From Vulcaniibacterium thermophilum (GTDB lineage Bacteria > Pseudomonadota > Gammaproteobacteria > Xanthomonadales > Xanthomonadaceae): a stretch of DNA of 64,000 nucleotides. Position numbers and translations under genes: made by a program. Of the stretch, positions 29,088-38,258 are shown one piece after another. Positions within the stretch are counted from its first letter, which is position 1. The number at the start of each line of letters is the position of its first letter. The notes beneath the pieces are model-generated. The model saw only the letters and a program-made list of their open reading frames with translations, made no database searches and was not told the DNA's origin. The stretch is from assembly GCF_007923255.1 (NCBI RefSeq), contig NZ_VOHJ01000004.1, forward strand, positions 98,539-162,538, written 5' to 3'.

Positions 29088-30137
29088 TCAGGCCAGCACG
29101 CCGCGCGGCAGCTGCATGGTGACGCAGTGCAGGCTGCCGTTCTGCCAGATCAGCGGGCGGCAGGGCACCGGCACGATCTCGCGGCCCGGGAACGCCGCCG
29201 CCAGCACGGCCTGCGCCTGCGCGTCGGCGGCATCGCCGTAGGCCGGCATCAGCACCGCGCCGTCGACGATGAGGAAGTTGGCGTAGCTGGCGGCCAGCCG
29301 GCGGCCCTGGTCGATGATCGGCCGCGCCCACGGCAGCGCGAACAGCCGGTACGGGCGGCCATCGCGCGTGCGCAGCGCGGCGAGTTCGGCCGCCATCGCC
29401 TGCAGTTCGGCGAAGTGGCTGTCCTGCGGGTCGTCGCAGCCCTGGTACACGATCGCGTCCTCGAACGCGAAGCGGGCCAGCGTGTCGATGTGGGCGTCGG
29501 TGTCGTCGCCCTCGAGGTAGCCGTGGTCCAGCCACAGCACGCGCTCCTGCCGCAGCCAGCCGGCCAGGCGCGCCGACAGGCCCGCGCGGTCGAGGGTCGG
29601 ATGGCGCTGCGACAGACAGCGCCAGGTGGTCAGGAGCGTGCCCGCCCCGTCCGTCTCGATCCCGCCACCTTCCAGCGCGAAATCAATCACTTCGCGCTCG
29701 AAGTTCGAGAAAAGCCCGAGGTCGGCGAGCGCCTCCACCAAGCCATCGTCCCGGCTCGCCTCGAATTTGCCGCCCCAGCCGGTGAAGCGGAAATCCAGCA
29801 GCCGGAAGCCGCGGTGGGCGTCGTCGCCGGGCACCAGCGTGATCGGGCCGGAATCGCGCAGCCAGGTGTCGTCGTAGGGCACCTCGACGAAACGCACGCG
29901 CGCCATGTCGACCCGCGCCGACGCCAGCCGCGCCCGCGCATAGGCCTCCACATCCGGGTCGGCGACGCAAATCACCGCGGGCTCGAAGCGCGTGATCGCG
30001 GCGACCAGCGCGATGTAGGTCTCCTCGACCTCGGCCAGGCGCTCGGCCCAGTCGGTGTCGGCATGCGGCCAGGCCAGCAGGATCGCGGACTGCGGCTCCC
30101 ATTCGGCCGGGAAGCGGTAGGGCGTGATACGGGTCAT
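29088..30137 (-). CDS. aguA: Agmatine deiminase AguA
   Basis: 349 residues, peptidylarginine-deiminase-like family. It converts agmatine to N-carbamoylputrescine. Motifs: PAEWEPQSAILLAWPH at the start, YDDTWLRDSGPI, DFALEGGGIE, DHGYLEGDDTDAHID and the catalytic Cys near position 338 in GSLHCVTMQLP. The start codon is only 13 bases after the T run of a strong hairpin, so transcription must either read through or begin very close to the ATG. No Shine-Dalgarno is evident. Confidence 0.95.
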   Translation of the reverse strand: MTRITPYRFPAEWEPQSAILLAWPHADTDWAERLAEVEETYIALVAAITRFEPAVICVADPDVEAYARARLASARVDMARVRFVEVPYDDTWLRDSGPITLVPGDDAHRGFRLLDFRFTGWGGKFEASRDDGLVEALADLGLFSNFEREVIDFALEGGGIETDGAGTLLTTWRCLSQRHPTLDRAGLSARLAGWLRQERVLWLDHGYLEGDDTDAHIDTLARFAFEDAIVYQGCDDPQDSHFAELQAMAAELAALRTRDGRPYRLFALPWARPIIDQGRRLAASYANFLIVDGAVLMPAYGDAADAQAQAVLAAAFPGREIVPVPCRPLIWQNGSLHCVTMQLPRGVLA

Positions 30138-30149
30138 CGTCGGTAGCGG

Positions 30150-30180
30150 AAAAAAGGGTCCGCGCCGTCGGCGCGAACCC
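30150..30180 (-). terminator. Terminator or attenuator directly before aguA
   Basis: On the minus strand, GGGTTCGCGCC / GGCGCGGACCC (30180-30156, one mismatch pair) is followed by six T residues (30155-30150). The aguA ATG is at 30137. A second hairpin, GGCCCG-AA-CGGGCC near 30196-30209, lies just upstream. It ends the 30216 gene, or attenuates read-through into aguA. Confidence 0.7.
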
Positions 30181-30215
30181 TGATAAAGGGGGGGCGGCCC
30201 GTTCGGGCCGGCGCG

Positions 30216-30536
30216 TCAGCGGATCGGCGGCTTGGGCCCGGTCTCGCTCGGCGAGGCGCGGTTGAGGACCACGTCGATCACCCGGCCGCGCTCGAAATAC
30301 ACCGTGTAGTCCGGGTACACCCAGCGATGGATGGCGGGCCACTGACGCTTCTGGCCGCCGCGCGGCTCCAGCTTCTCGACCGGCGCGCCGAAGCGGGCTT
30401 CGACCTGGGCCATGCTCTGGCCGCGGGCCGGCGCGTTCGCCGGTTCGAGCTTGACGCGATCGACCAGCAGCGTCTCCGCTGCCGCGGGCGCCGCCAGCAG
30501 GGCGCCGATCAGCAATGCCGCGATGCGTGCGTTCAT
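30216..30536 (-). CDS. Small exported protein, SmpA/BamE-like region
   Basis: 106 residues with a signal peptide (MNARIAALLIGALLAAPAAAE). The mature part has GQSMAQVEARFGAPVEKL and IHRWVYPDYTVYFERGRVIDVVLN, the motif order of SmpA/OmlA (BamE)-type folds, where a helix pair precedes a strand ending in YFE. There is no lipobox Cys, so it is predicted to be soluble in the periplasm. Proteins of this kind are common in Xanthomonadaceae with no known role. A minus-strand TACAAT lies about 32-37 bases upstream of the ATG as a likely -10. Confidence 0.75.
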   Translation of the reverse strand: MNARIAALLIGALLAAPAAAETLLVDRVKLEPANAPARGQSMAQVEARFGAPVEKLEPRGGQKRQWPAIHRWVYPDYTVYFERGRVIDVVLNRASPSETGPKPPIR

Positions 30537-30660
30537 GGCCTGTGTCCTTGTCCGGGTCGCCGGCGATTGTAAGCACAGCCGCAGCGCGTGCGCCGAACGG
30601 GGGCGCAGAAACGCGAAGGCCGCCTCGTCGGCGGCCTCGGCGAACGGCGCGAGCCTGCGC

Positions 30661-30786
30661 TCAGCGCTGGCGCGCCTTGAAGCGCGGGTTGCTCTTGCAG
30701 ATCACGAAGACCTTGCCGCGGCGGCGAACGACCTTGCAATCGCGGTGACGGGCCTTCGCCGACTTCAGGGACGACAGAACCTTCAT
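30661..30786 (-). CDS. rpmJ: Ribosomal protein L36, zinc-independent (C-minus) type
   Basis: 41 residues ([20 protein letters not shown], ending NPRFKARQR). It is a structural protein of the 50S subunit. The sequence matches the alternative YkgO-like L36, which lacks the CxxC...C...H zinc ribbon of the standard form: only two isolated cysteines are present. In E. coli the corresponding paralogue is induced under zinc starvation through Zur. Here it stands alone between the small exported gene and cmk. A GC-rich hairpin (GGCCGCC/GGCGGCC, near 30629-30647) follows on the minus strand as a weak terminator. Confidence 0.93.
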   Translation of the reverse strand: MKVLSSLKSAKARHRDCKVVRRRGKVFVICKSNPRFKARQR

Positions 30787-30884
30787 GACGAACCTCGGAA
30801 ACGTGGAAACCGGACGAAGCCCGCGATTCTAGCGGGCGGGCGAGGGCTGCCGCAAGCGCGGGGCGGGCAGACTCGCGCCTCCGG

Positions 30885-30890
30885 CATAAT
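30885..30890 (+). promoter_or_regulatory. -10 box of cmk, leaderless type
   Basis: CATAAT ends six bases before the cmk ATG at 30897, and no Shine-Dalgarno is present. The -35 region is not recognisable. Confidence 0.4.
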
Positions 30891-30896
30891 CGCCGG

Positions 30897-31568
30897 ATGG
30901 ACTCGACCGTTCCCGTTCTGACCATCGACGGCCCCTCCGGCTCCGGCAAGGGCACCATCAGCCGCCTGATCGCCCGCCGCCTGGGCTGGCATTACCTGGA
31001 TTCCGGCGCGCTCTACCGCGCGATCGGGGTGGCCGCCGGCTGGTCCGACGTCGACCTCGCCGATCCCGCCGCACTGGTCCGCTGCGCGTTCGACACCCGG
31101 ATCGAGTTCGACGAGAGCGGCGAGGAGCTGCGCATCCTGGTCAACGGGATGGACGCCACCGACGAGCTGCGCACCGAGACCGCCGGCGCCGCGGCCTCGG
31201 CGATCGCCGCCATTCCCGAGGTGCGCTCGGCGCTCAAGGAGCGCCAACGGGCGTTCCGCCAGCCGCCGGGGCTGGTCGCCGACGGTCGGGACATGGGCAC
31301 GGTGATCTTTCCGGACGCCTCCTGCAAGGTGTTCCTGACCGCCAGTGCCGAAGAGCGCGCCGAAAGGCGTTATAAGCAGTTGAAGGACAAAGGGGTTTCC
31401 GTTACCTTAGAGAGTCTGCTGAGGGAGATTCTCGCCCGCGACGCACGCGACGCCCAGCGCGCGGTGGCGCCCCTGCGGCCGGCCGAAGACGCCGTCTGCA
31501 TCGATACCACTGGCATGAGCATCGACGCGGTGGTCGAACGCGTGCTGGCCCTGTTGCCGGCGCGCTGA
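30897..31568 (+). CDS. cmk: Cytidylate kinase
   Basis: 223 residues, normal length. It phosphorylates CMP and dCMP with ATP in pyrimidine nucleotide salvage. The P-loop is [15 protein letters not shown] near the N-terminus. [12 protein letters not shown] and the [16 protein letters not shown] lid and base-binding region identify the family, as does [14 protein letters not shown]. It precedes rpsA and ihfB, the conserved cmk-rpsA-ihfB order. Confidence 0.96.
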   Translation: MDSTVPVLTIDGPSGSGKGTISRLIARRLGWHYLDSGALYRAIGVAAGWSDVDLADPAALVRCAFDTRIEFDESGEELRILVNGMDATDELRTETAGAAASAIAAIPEVRSALKERQRAFRQPPGLVADGRDMGTVIFPDASCKVFLTASAEERAERRYKQLKDKGVSVTLESLLREILARDARDAQRAVAPLRPAEDAVCIDTTGMSIDAVVERVLALLPAR

Positions 31569-31600
31569 ACCCGCGGTCCCGCTTTCTTGGCAGACAGGCC

Positions 31601-31694
31601 CGCCGCGAATGGTCGCGGCGGCGTTTCCACACGACACATGGCAGGGCGGATTTCCGCCTCGACGCCGAAAAGGGTGGGTCGGCCGCATGCGGCC
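31601..31694 (+). promoter_or_regulatory. Structured leader of rpsA
   Basis: The 156-bp cmk-rpsA gap has three clean hairpins: CGCCGCGA-ATGG-TCGCGGCG (31601-31620), GGCGG-ATTT-CCGCC (31645-31658) and the palindrome GGCCGCATGCGGCC (31681-31694). The bases before the ATG (GTATTTCCCA) lack a Shine-Dalgarno. In E. coli the rpsA start region likewise folds into hairpins without a good SD and is autoregulated by S1. Confidence 0.55.
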
Positions 31695-31724
31695 TGGCCC
31701 GTGTGTTCAACCGAGTATTTCCCA

Positions 31725-33416
31725 ATGACCGAATCTTTTGCCGAACTGTTCGAACAAAGCCAGTCCAACCTGGCCAAGCTGAAGCCGGGCGCCATCGTCA
31801 CCGGCACCGTGGTGGACATCCGCGGCGACGTGGTGGTGATCAACGCCGGCCTGAAGTCCGAAGGCATCGTGCCGATCGAACAGTTCCGGAACGACGCCGG
31901 CGAGATCGAGGTGAAGGTCGGCGACGAGGTCAAGGTCGCCCTCGACTCGATCGAGAACGGCTTCGGCGAGACCGTGCTGTCGCGCGAGAAGGCCAAGCGC
32001 GCGATGGTGTGGGACGAGCTGGAGCGCGCGCTGCAGAACAACGAGACCATCACCGGCCGCATCAGCGGCAAGGTCAAGGGCGGTTTCACCGTCGACATCA
32101 AGGACGTGCGCGGCTTCCTGCCGGGCTCGCTGGTCGACGTGCGCCCGGTGCGCGACTCCGCCTACCTCGAGGGCAAGGAACTCGAGTTCAAGCTCATCAA
32201 GCTGGACCGCAAGCGCAACAACATCGTCGTCTCCCGCCGCGCGGTGGTCGAGAGCGAGTACAGCGCCGAGCGCGAGCAGCTCATGGAGAAGCTGCAGGAA
32301 GGCGCGATCCTCAAGGGCGTGGTCAAGAACCTCACCGATTACGGCGCGTTCGTCGACCTTGGCGGCATCGACGGCCTGCTGCACATCACCGACATGGCGT
32401 GGAAGCGCGTGCGCCATCCGTCCGAGGTGGTGGAAGTCGGCCAGGAGCTCGAAGTCCGCGTGCTCAAGTACGACCGCGAGCGCAACCGCGTCAGCCTCGG
32501 CCTCAAGCAGCTCGGCGAGGATCCGTGGGACAACATCGCGCGCCGCTATCCGTCCGGCACCCGCGTGTTCGGCAAGGTCAGCAACGTCACCGACTACGGC
32601 GCGTTCGTCGAGATCGAGCCGGGCGTCGAGGGCCTGGTGCACGTGTCCGAGATGGACTGGACCAACAAGAACGTCAACCCGTCGAAGATCGTGCAGGTCG
32701 GCGACGAGGTCGAGGTCATGGTCCTGGACGTCGACGAGGAGCGCCGCCGCATCTCGCTGGGCATGAAGCAGTGCACGCAGAACCCGTGGGAGACCTTCGC
32801 GGCCAACCACAAGAAGGGCGACCGCGTGTCCGGTCAGATCAAGTCGATCACCGACTTCGGCATTTTCGTCGGCCTGGAAGGCGGCATCGACGGCCTGGTG
32901 CACCTGTCCGACCTGAGCTGGAACACCTCCGGCGAGGACATGGTGCGCAACTTCAAGAAGGGCGACACCGTCGAGGCGGTGGTGCTGGCGGTCGATCCGG
33001 AGCGCGAGCGCATCTCGCTCGGCATCAAGCAGCTCGAACAGGATCCGATGGGGCACTTCGTCGCCTCCAACGCCCGCGGCTCGATCGTGCGCGGCCGGGT
33101 GAAGGAAGTCGACGCCAAGGGCGCCACCGTCGAACTCGACAACGGCATCGAGGGCTACATCGCCGCGCGCGACATCGCCCGCGAGCGCGTCGAGGACGCC
33201 TCGCAGCACCTGAAGGTCGGCGACGAGATCGAGGCCAAGATCATCGGCAACGATCGCAAGGGCCGCACCGTGCAGCTCTCCATCCGCGCCAAGGACGAGG
33301 CCGAGCAGGCCGAGGCGCTGGCGGACTACAACCGCCAGGTGTCCGAGGCGGCGAGCGGCACGACCAAGCTGGGCGCGCTGCTGCGCGAACAGCTCGGCGC
33401 CAAGTCGTCCGAGTGA
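31725..33416 (+). CDS. rpsA: 30S ribosomal protein S1
   Basis: 563 residues with six S1 (OB-fold) repeats beginning near residues 20, 105, 190, 275, 362 and 450; the repeated core [10 protein letters not shown] / [10 protein letters not shown] is easily seen. S1 binds mRNA and helps the 30S subunit start translation on leaders with weak or no Shine-Dalgarno. The start [12 protein letters not shown] at 31725 is canonical; the open frame continues upstream without homology. It is followed by ihfB. The absence of a ribosome site agrees with S1 autoregulation. Confidence 0.97.
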   Translation: MTESFAELFEQSQSNLAKLKPGAIVTGTVVDIRGDVVVINAGLKSEGIVPIEQFRNDAGEIEVKVGDEVKVALDSIENGFGETVLSREKAKRAMVWDELERALQNNETITGRISGKVKGGFTVDIKDVRGFLPGSLVDVRPVRDSAYLEGKELEFKLIKLDRKRNNIVVSRRAVVESEYSAEREQLMEKLQEGAILKGVVKNLTDYGAFVDLGGIDGLLHITDMAWKRVRHPSEVVEVGQELEVRVLKYDRERNRVSLGLKQLGEDPWDNIARRYPSGTRVFGKVSNVTDYGAFVEIEPGVEGLVHVSEMDWTNKNVNPSKIVQVGDEVEVMVLDVDEERRRISLGMKQCTQNPWETFAANHKKGDRVSGQIKSITDFGIFVGLEGGIDGLVHLSDLSWNTSGEDMVRNFKKGDTVEAVVLAVDPERERISLGIKQLEQDPMGHFVASNARGSIVRGRVKEVDAKGATVELDNGIEGYIAARDIARERVEDASQHLKVGDEIEAKIIGNDRKGRTVQLSIRAKDEAEQAEALADYNRQVSEAASGTTKLGALLREQLGAKSSE

Positions 33417-33468
33417 CACCCTCCGGCAGGCGCGGATCCGTCCGCCCTGCCGACCGTCTCACCCGCAT

Positions 33469-33491
33469 GCGGCCCGGTTCGTCCGGGCCGC
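33469..33491 (+). terminator. Hairpin between rpsA and ihfB
   Basis: GCGGCCCGG-TTCGT-CCGGGCCGC, a perfect nine-bp stem followed by TTGCTGCC with only a short T stretch. It could reduce read-through from rpsA into ihfB or stabilise the rpsA mRNA. Confidence 0.45.
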
Positions 33492-33549
33492 TTGCTGCCA
33501 GCGGCCTGCCATGAACGATCCCGCGCGCAAGTCCACCCCGCACGCTGCC

Positions 33550-33852
33550 ATGACCAAGTCCGAGCTGATCGAGCTGCTGGCGCAGCGCCAGGGCCATCTG
33601 AAGGGCGAGGACGTCGATCTGGCCGTCAAGGCCCTGCTCGAGATGATGGGCGGCGCGCTGGCCTCCGGCGAGCGGATCGAGATCCGCGGTTTCGGCAGCT
33701 TCTCGCTGCACTACCGTCCCCCGCGCATGGGGCGCAATCCGAAGACCGGCGAATCGGTCGCGCTGCCGGCCAAGCACGTTCCGCACTTCAAGCCGGGCAA
33801 GGAACTGCGCGAGCGCGTGGCCGACGTCATGCCGCTGGGCGATCACGACTGA
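33550..33852 (+). CDS. ihfB: Integration host factor beta subunit
   Basis: 100 residues. It pairs with IHF-alpha to bind and sharply bend [20 protein letters not shown] at the start, [26 protein letters not shown] in the arm region (with the DNA-intercalating Pro in GRNPKTG) and [12 protein letters not shown] at the end are diagnostic. The frame is open to an ATG at 33511, but the conserved N-terminus begins at 33550, which is used here. No strong Shine-Dalgarno is seen for either start. Confidence 0.95.
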   Translation: MTKSELIELLAQRQGHLKGEDVDLAVKALLEMMGGALASGERIEIRGFGSFSLHYRPPRMGRNPKTGESVALPAKHVPHFKPGKELRERVADVMPLGDHD

Positions 33853-33919
33853 TCCTCTCCAGTCCGCGCATCGGCGTGGGCTAAGCTTGCGCGGTCCGCA
33901 TGACCGCACGGAGTCCGCC

Positions 33920-34177
33920 ATGCGTCTGATCCGCCTGTTGGTGGCGATCGCGTTCCTTCTGCTGGGCGCCGTCATCGGCGCGCTCAACCGCCAGCCCGTC
34001 ACGCTCGACTTCGCGCTCGGCACCGTGGTCGTGCCGCTCGGCGTCGCGGTGCTGTCGGCGTTGCTGGCCGGTCTGCTGATCGGCGGCACGATCCTGTCGG
34101 TGGGTGTGGTGCTGCCGATGCGCCGGCGTCTGGCGCGCCTGCAGCGCACCGTGCCCGCCGCGGGCGGCGAGGGCTGA
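33920..34177 (+). CDS. lapA: LapA-domain membrane protein (DUF1049)
   Basis: 85 residues with two hydrophobic helices (about 5-22 and 42-65) separated by a short loop (NRQPVTLDFALGTVVVPLG), the DUF1049 pattern, and a basic C-terminal helix (MRRRLARLQRT). In E. coli LapA is co-transcribed with lapB and the pair affects lipopolysaccharide assembly. ATG 33920 has CGGAG upstream. It is followed two bases later by lapB. Confidence 0.88.
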   Translation: MRLIRLLVAIAFLLLGAVIGALNRQPVTLDFALGTVVVPLGVAVLSALLAGLLIGGTILSVGVVLPMRRRLARLQRTVPAAGGEG

Positions 34178-34179
34178 GC

Positions 34180-35358
34180 ATGGAATTCATCAATCAGTGG
34201 TTCTGGCTGTTCCTGCTGCTGCCGGTCGCCGCGGTGAGCGGCTGGATCGTCGGCCGCCGCGGCGGCGAGCAGCACAGCGACACCCAGGTCAGCAAGCTCT
34301 CCACCACCTATTTCCGCGGCCTGAACTACCTGCTCAACGAGCAGCCGGACAAGGCGATCGAACTGTTCCTGCACATCGCCGAGATGGACAAGGACACGTT
34401 CGAGACGCAGGTGGCGATCGGCCATCTGTTCCGCCGTCGCGGCGAAGTCGACCGCGCGATCCGGCTGCACCAGGCGCTGGCGCAGCGTCCGGGCCTGAGC
34501 GACCAGCAGAAGGTGCAGGCGCTGCTGGCGCTGGGCGAGGATTACATGCGCTCGGGCCTGCTCGATCGCGCCGAGACCGTCTTCAGCGACCTGGTCGCGC
34601 TCGACACCCGCGCGCCGCTGGCGTTGCGGCATCTGATCCAGATCTACCAGGCCGAGCGCGAGTGGGCGAAGGCGATCGAGAACGCGCGCCGCTACGAGGA
34701 GGCCACCGGCGAGCCGATGGGCAAACTGGTCGCGCAGTTCGAGTGCGAGCTCGCCGAGCGCCATCGCGAGGCGGGGGAGGGCGACGCCGCACGCGCCGCC
34801 ATCGCGCGCGCCTACGAGGCCGATCCCAACTCCGTGCGCGCGGGCATGATCGAGGGCCGCCTCGAGATGGAAGCCGGCAACGAGGCGGCCGCGATCCGCG
34901 CCTTCGAGCGCGTGGCGCGCACCGATCCGGACTACCTGCCGGAAGTGCTGCCGCAGTTGCTGGCCTGCTACGAGCGCGTGGCCGATGGGCCGGGCGCACG
35001 CGCGTTCCTCGCCGAGATGTGCGAGCACTACCGCGGCATCGCGCCGGTGCTGGCGCTGACGCGGATGGTCGAGGCGTCCGAAGGGGCGGAAACGGCGCGG
35101 CAGTATCTGGCGCGCCAGTTGAAGGACCGGCCTTCGGTCCGCGGCGAGGCGGCGCTGATCGAGCTGACGCTCGCGGCCGGGGCCGATCCGCTCGCCACCC
35201 TGCACGATCTGAAGCACATCACCGACCAGTTGCTGGTGCGCAATCCCAGCTACCGCTGCAACCGCTGCGGCTTCGGCGCGCGCAGCCACCACTGGCAATG
35301 CCCGAGCTGCAAGGAGTGGGGCACGATCAAGCCGCTGCTCAACTACGCGGTCGTCTGA
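34180..35358 (+). CDS. lapB: Lipopolysaccharide assembly protein LapB (YciM)
   Basis: 392 residues. One N-terminal transmembrane helix (FINQWFWLFLLLPVAAVSGW) anchors a cytoplasmic TPR array (FRGLNYLLNEQPDKAIELFL and several further repeats to about residue 330), and the end is a rubredoxin-type metal site (CNRCGFGARSHHWQCPSC). LapB controls LpxC turnover through FtsH in E. coli. The family length is about 389. It sits immediately upstream of surface-polysaccharide genes, as in other xanthomonads. Confidence 0.95.
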   Translation: MEFINQWFWLFLLLPVAAVSGWIVGRRGGEQHSDTQVSKLSTTYFRGLNYLLNEQPDKAIELFLHIAEMDKDTFETQVAIGHLFRRRGEVDRAIRLHQALAQRPGLSDQQKVQALLALGEDYMRSGLLDRAETVFSDLVALDTRAPLALRHLIQIYQAEREWAKAIENARRYEEATGEPMGKLVAQFECELAERHREAGEGDAARAAIARAYEADPNSVRAGMIEGRLEMEAGNEAAAIRAFERVARTDPDYLPEVLPQLLACYERVADGPGARAFLAEMCEHYRGIAPVLALTRMVEASEGAETARQYLARQLKDRPSVRGEAALIELTLAAGADPLATLHDLKHITDQLLVRNPSYRCNRCGFGARSHHWQCPSCKEWGTIKPLLNYAVV

Positions 35359-35361
35359 CCG

Positions 35362-36357
35362 ATGCTGGCCTGGTTGATGCTGCATGCGGCGCTCGCGGCC
35401 GGCGCGACGTGGGCGGCGCGGCTGTACGCGCTGTCGCGCCGGTTGCTCGACGCGCCGGGCGAGCGCCGCAGCCATCGCGAGGCGACGCCGCGGGGCGGCG
35501 GCGCCGGCATCGTGCTGGCGGTGCTGATCGCGGCGATCGCGCTGTCCGTCCGCTTTCCGGCGCAGGCGATGCTGCTGCGGACGTTCGCGGCCGGGTTCGT
35601 GCTGGTCGCGGCGGTGGGATGGATCGACGACCATCGCCCGACTTCGCCGTGGTGGCGGCTTGCGGCGCACGCGGTGGCGGCGGCGGTCCTCGCGCTCGGC
35701 GTCGCGCTCGCCCACGGCGACTTCCGCCTTGCGCTGGCCGCTTTCGTCGCGGCGATGGTGCTGACCAACGTCTGGAACTTCATGGACGGCATCAACGGCA
35801 TCGCCGCGAGTCAGGCGATGCTGGTGGCCGCGGCGATGGCGTGGGCGACCGGAGGCGCATGGGGCTGGCTTGCCGCCGCACTCGCCGCTGCCTGCGCGGG
35901 CTTCCTGCCGTTCAACTTCCCGCGCGCGCGGATCTTCATGGGCGACGTCGGCAGCGGCGCGGTCGGGTTCGCGCTCGCCGCGGTCTGCGTGGCGCCGGTG
36001 GCGCACCGGGCGCTCGATGGCGTGCTCGTGCTGCTGCCGCTGTCGGCCTTCCTCACCGATGCCTCGCTGACCCTGCTGCGGCGGATCCTGCGCCGCGAAC
36101 GCTGGTGGACGCCGCACGCCCAGCACGCCTACCAGGCCTGGGCCCGCCGGTCCGGGCATACGGTCGTCACGCTGGGCTACGCCGCCTGGACGGCGGCGGC
36201 CCTCGCGCCGATGGTGTGGCTGCGCACGCAGGCGTGGGGTCTGGGCATCATCGTGACGGCCGCATGGTATACATGCGCCGTTTCGCTCTGGGTTTACATG
36301 CAGCGGCGCCTGGCTGGGGGGCAGGCACCGCAGCCCAGCTCAAGGACAAGGGAATGA
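35362..36357 (+). CDS. Undecaprenyl-phosphate sugar-1-phosphate transferase (WecA/WbpL family)
   Basis: 331 residues, about ten membrane segments, glycosyltransferase family 4 (MraY-WecA). It should transfer a sugar-1-phosphate from UDP to undecaprenyl phosphate, starting an O-antigen or exopolysaccharide unit. Family motifs are present: RRSHREATPRGGG, VGWIDDHRPTS (the Asp pair), NVWNFMDGINGIAASQ (metal-binding Asp) and RIFMGDVGSGAVGF. The C-terminal loop has HAQHAYQAWARRSG, as in WbpL-type enzymes. It overlaps the next gene by four bases. Confidence 0.9.
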   Translation: MLAWLMLHAALAAGATWAARLYALSRRLLDAPGERRSHREATPRGGGAGIVLAVLIAAIALSVRFPAQAMLLRTFAAGFVLVAAVGWIDDHRPTSPWWRLAAHAVAAAVLALGVALAHGDFRLALAAFVAAMVLTNVWNFMDGINGIAASQAMLVAAAMAWATGGAWGWLAAALAAACAGFLPFNFPRARIFMGDVGSGAVGFALAAVCVAPVAHRALDGVLVLLPLSAFLTDASLTLLRRILRRERWWTPHAQHAYQAWARRSGHTVVTLGYAAWTAAALAPMVWLRTQAWGLGIIVTAAWYTCAVSLWVYMQRRLAGGQAPQPSSRTRE

Positions 36358-38258
36358 TGGGCTTGAAGGACATCGCGAAAGCGTCGCTCCCCCGCGTGGC
36401 GGTCGTGCTGCACGATCTGCTGATGGTGTGGCTCGTCTGGCACGGGTTGCACCACCTCCGTTTCGGCCTGGCCCAACATCCGGCGCCTCCGCTGTTCGCG
36501 CCGGAGGTGCTGCTCGTCCTCGCGGCGCAGGGGCTCGTGTTCTGGCAGGTGGGCCTGTACCGCGGACTGTGGCGCTTCGCCAGCGTTCCGGACCTGTGGA
36601 ACATCCTCAAGGCGAGCGTACTCGGCATCTTCGCGATCGCGGTGGGGCTGTTCCTCTACAACCGCCTCGAGACGGTTCCGCGCTCGGTGCTGCTGCTGTA
36701 TCCGCTGGTGATGATGGGCGCGCTGGGGACGCCGCGTCTGCTGTACCGGGCATGGAAGGACAGCCGGATCGAGCTGGACCAGCGCAGTTCCGTGCGCGTG
36801 CTCATCCTCGGCGCGGGGCGCGCCGGCGAGGCCCTGGTGCGGGATCTGCACCGCTTCGGCACCTACCACCCGGTCGGCTTTCTCGACGACGCCTCGCGCC
36901 TGCGCGGCACCAAGGTGCAGGGCGTCCCGGTGCTCGGCCGGATCGACGAAGTGGACGAGATCGCCCGCGAGACGGCGGCCAGGCTGCTGGTGATCGCGAT
37001 GCCCTCGCTCACCGGCAGCGCGCTGCAGCGCGTGGTGACCTGTTGCGAACGCACCGGGCTGCCGTTCCGCATGGTGCCGCGATTGCAGGACGTGCTCGAG
37101 GGACGCTCGCTGCCGGGCGAACTGAAGGAAGTGGCGATCGAGGACCTGCTCGGCCGCAAGCCGGTACTGCCGGACTGGAAGGCGATCCGCGATTGGCTCG
37201 GCGGCCGCAGCGTGCTGGTCACCGGCGCCGGCGGTTCGATCGGCGCCGAGCTGTGCCGGCAGTGCGCGCGGCACGGCGCGCGCCGCATCGCGCTGCTGGA
37301 GATCGACGAGCTGGCGCTGATGACGATCGAGCATGCCCTGCGCCGCGATTTCCCGGACGTGGAGGTGATTCCGGTGCTCGGCGATTGCGGCGATGCCGCG
37401 GTGATCCGCCATGCGCTCGAACGCGCGGCGCCGGAGGCCGTGTTCCACGCCGCCGCCTACAAGCAGGTGCCGGTGCTGGAATCGCAGTTGCGCGAGGCGG
37501 TCCGGAACAACGTGCTGGCCACCGCGACGGTGGTGCGCGCGTGTCACGAGGCCGCGATCGGCACGTTCGTGCTGATCTCCACCGACAAGGCGGTCGATCC
37601 GGTCAACGTGCTCGGCGCGACCAAGCGGTTGGCCGAGATGGTCTGCCAGGCCCAGGCCGAGCACAGCATGACGCGCTACGTGACGGTGCGCTTCGGCAAC
37701 GTGCTGGACTCGGCCGGCAGCGTGGTGCCGCTGTTCCGCGAACAGATCCGCCAGGGCGGCCCGGTGACGGTGACCGACCCCGAGGTGACGCGCTACTTCA
37801 TGACCATCCCCGAAGCCTGCCAGTTGATCCTGCAGGCATCGGCGATCGGCACCCACGAGGCGGTGTACACGCTCGACATGGGCGACCCGGTGCCGATCCG
37901 TCTGCTGGCGGAGCAGATGATCCGGCTGGCCGGCAAGCAGCCGGGGCGCGACATCGCGATCGTCTACACCGGCCTGCGCCCGGGCGAGAAGCTGCACGAG
38001 ACGCTGTTCCATGCCGACGAGCGCTACCGGCCGACCGCGCATCCGAAGATCCTCCAGGCCGAACCGCGTACCGTCTCCCAGACGCACATCGACGCCGCGC
38101 TGACGCGCTTGCAGGATGCTAGTGCGCGCTACGACCTCGACGCGCTCGCGCAGGCCCTGCGCGAGGCGGTTCCCGAATTCCAGCCGATCGACGCCCCGAT
38201 GGCGGCGGCATCGGCCACGGTCGTGGCGTTTCCCGCACGAACCGCCAGGAAAATCTGA
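36354..38258 (+). CDS. Nucleoside-diphosphate-sugar epimerase/dehydratase, CapD/WbpM family
   Basis: 634 residues. An N-terminal part with four membrane helices (about residues 12-125) and a CoA-binding-like Rossmann domain (VLILGAGRAGEALVRD) precedes the catalytic SDR domain (LVTGAGGSIGAELCRQ near 287). The catalytic centre has STDKAVDPVNVLGATKRLAE: like WbpM, it carries a Met/Val-type variant of the usual Tyr-x-x-x-Lys. Such enzymes are usually UDP-GlcNAc 4,6-dehydratases providing precursors for O-antigen sugars. The start ATG overlaps the stop of the preceding gene (ATGA) and its own stop overlaps galU (TGATG). Confidence 0.9.
   Translation: MMGLKDIAKASLPRVAVVLHDLLMVWLVWHGLHHLRFGLAQHPAPPLFAPEVLLVLAAQGLVFWQVGLYRGLWRFASVPDLWNILKASVLGIFAIAVGLFLYNRLETVPRSVLLLYPLVMMGALGTPRLLYRAWKDSRIELDQRSSVRVLILGAGRAGEALVRDLHRFGTYHPVGFLDDASRLRGTKVQGVPVLGRIDEVDEIARETAARLLVIAMPSLTGSALQRVVTCCERTGLPFRMVPRLQDVLEGRSLPGELKEVAIEDLLGRKPVLPDWKAIRDWLGGRSVLVTGAGGSIGAELCRQCARHGARRIALLEIDELALMTIEHALRRDFPDVEVIPVLGDCGDAAVIRHALERAAPEAVFHAAAYKQVPVLESQLREAVRNNVLATATVVRACHEAAIGTFVLISTDKAVDPVNVLGATKRLAEMVCQAQAEHSMTRYVTVRFGNVLDSAGSVVPLFREQIRQGGPVTVTDPEVTRYFMTIPEACQLILQASAIGTHEAVYTLDMGDPVPIRLLAEQMIRLAGKQPGRDIAIVYTGLRPGEKLHETLFHADERYRPTAHPKILQAEPRTVSQTHIDAALTRLQDASARYDLDALAQALREAVPEFQPIDAPMAAASATVVAFPARTARKI

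Noticed and set aside
33241..36159. Antisense frame of about 970 codons opposite rpsA to the WecA-like gene.
   Set aside because: It spans four real genes on the other strand and has no recognisable protein features.
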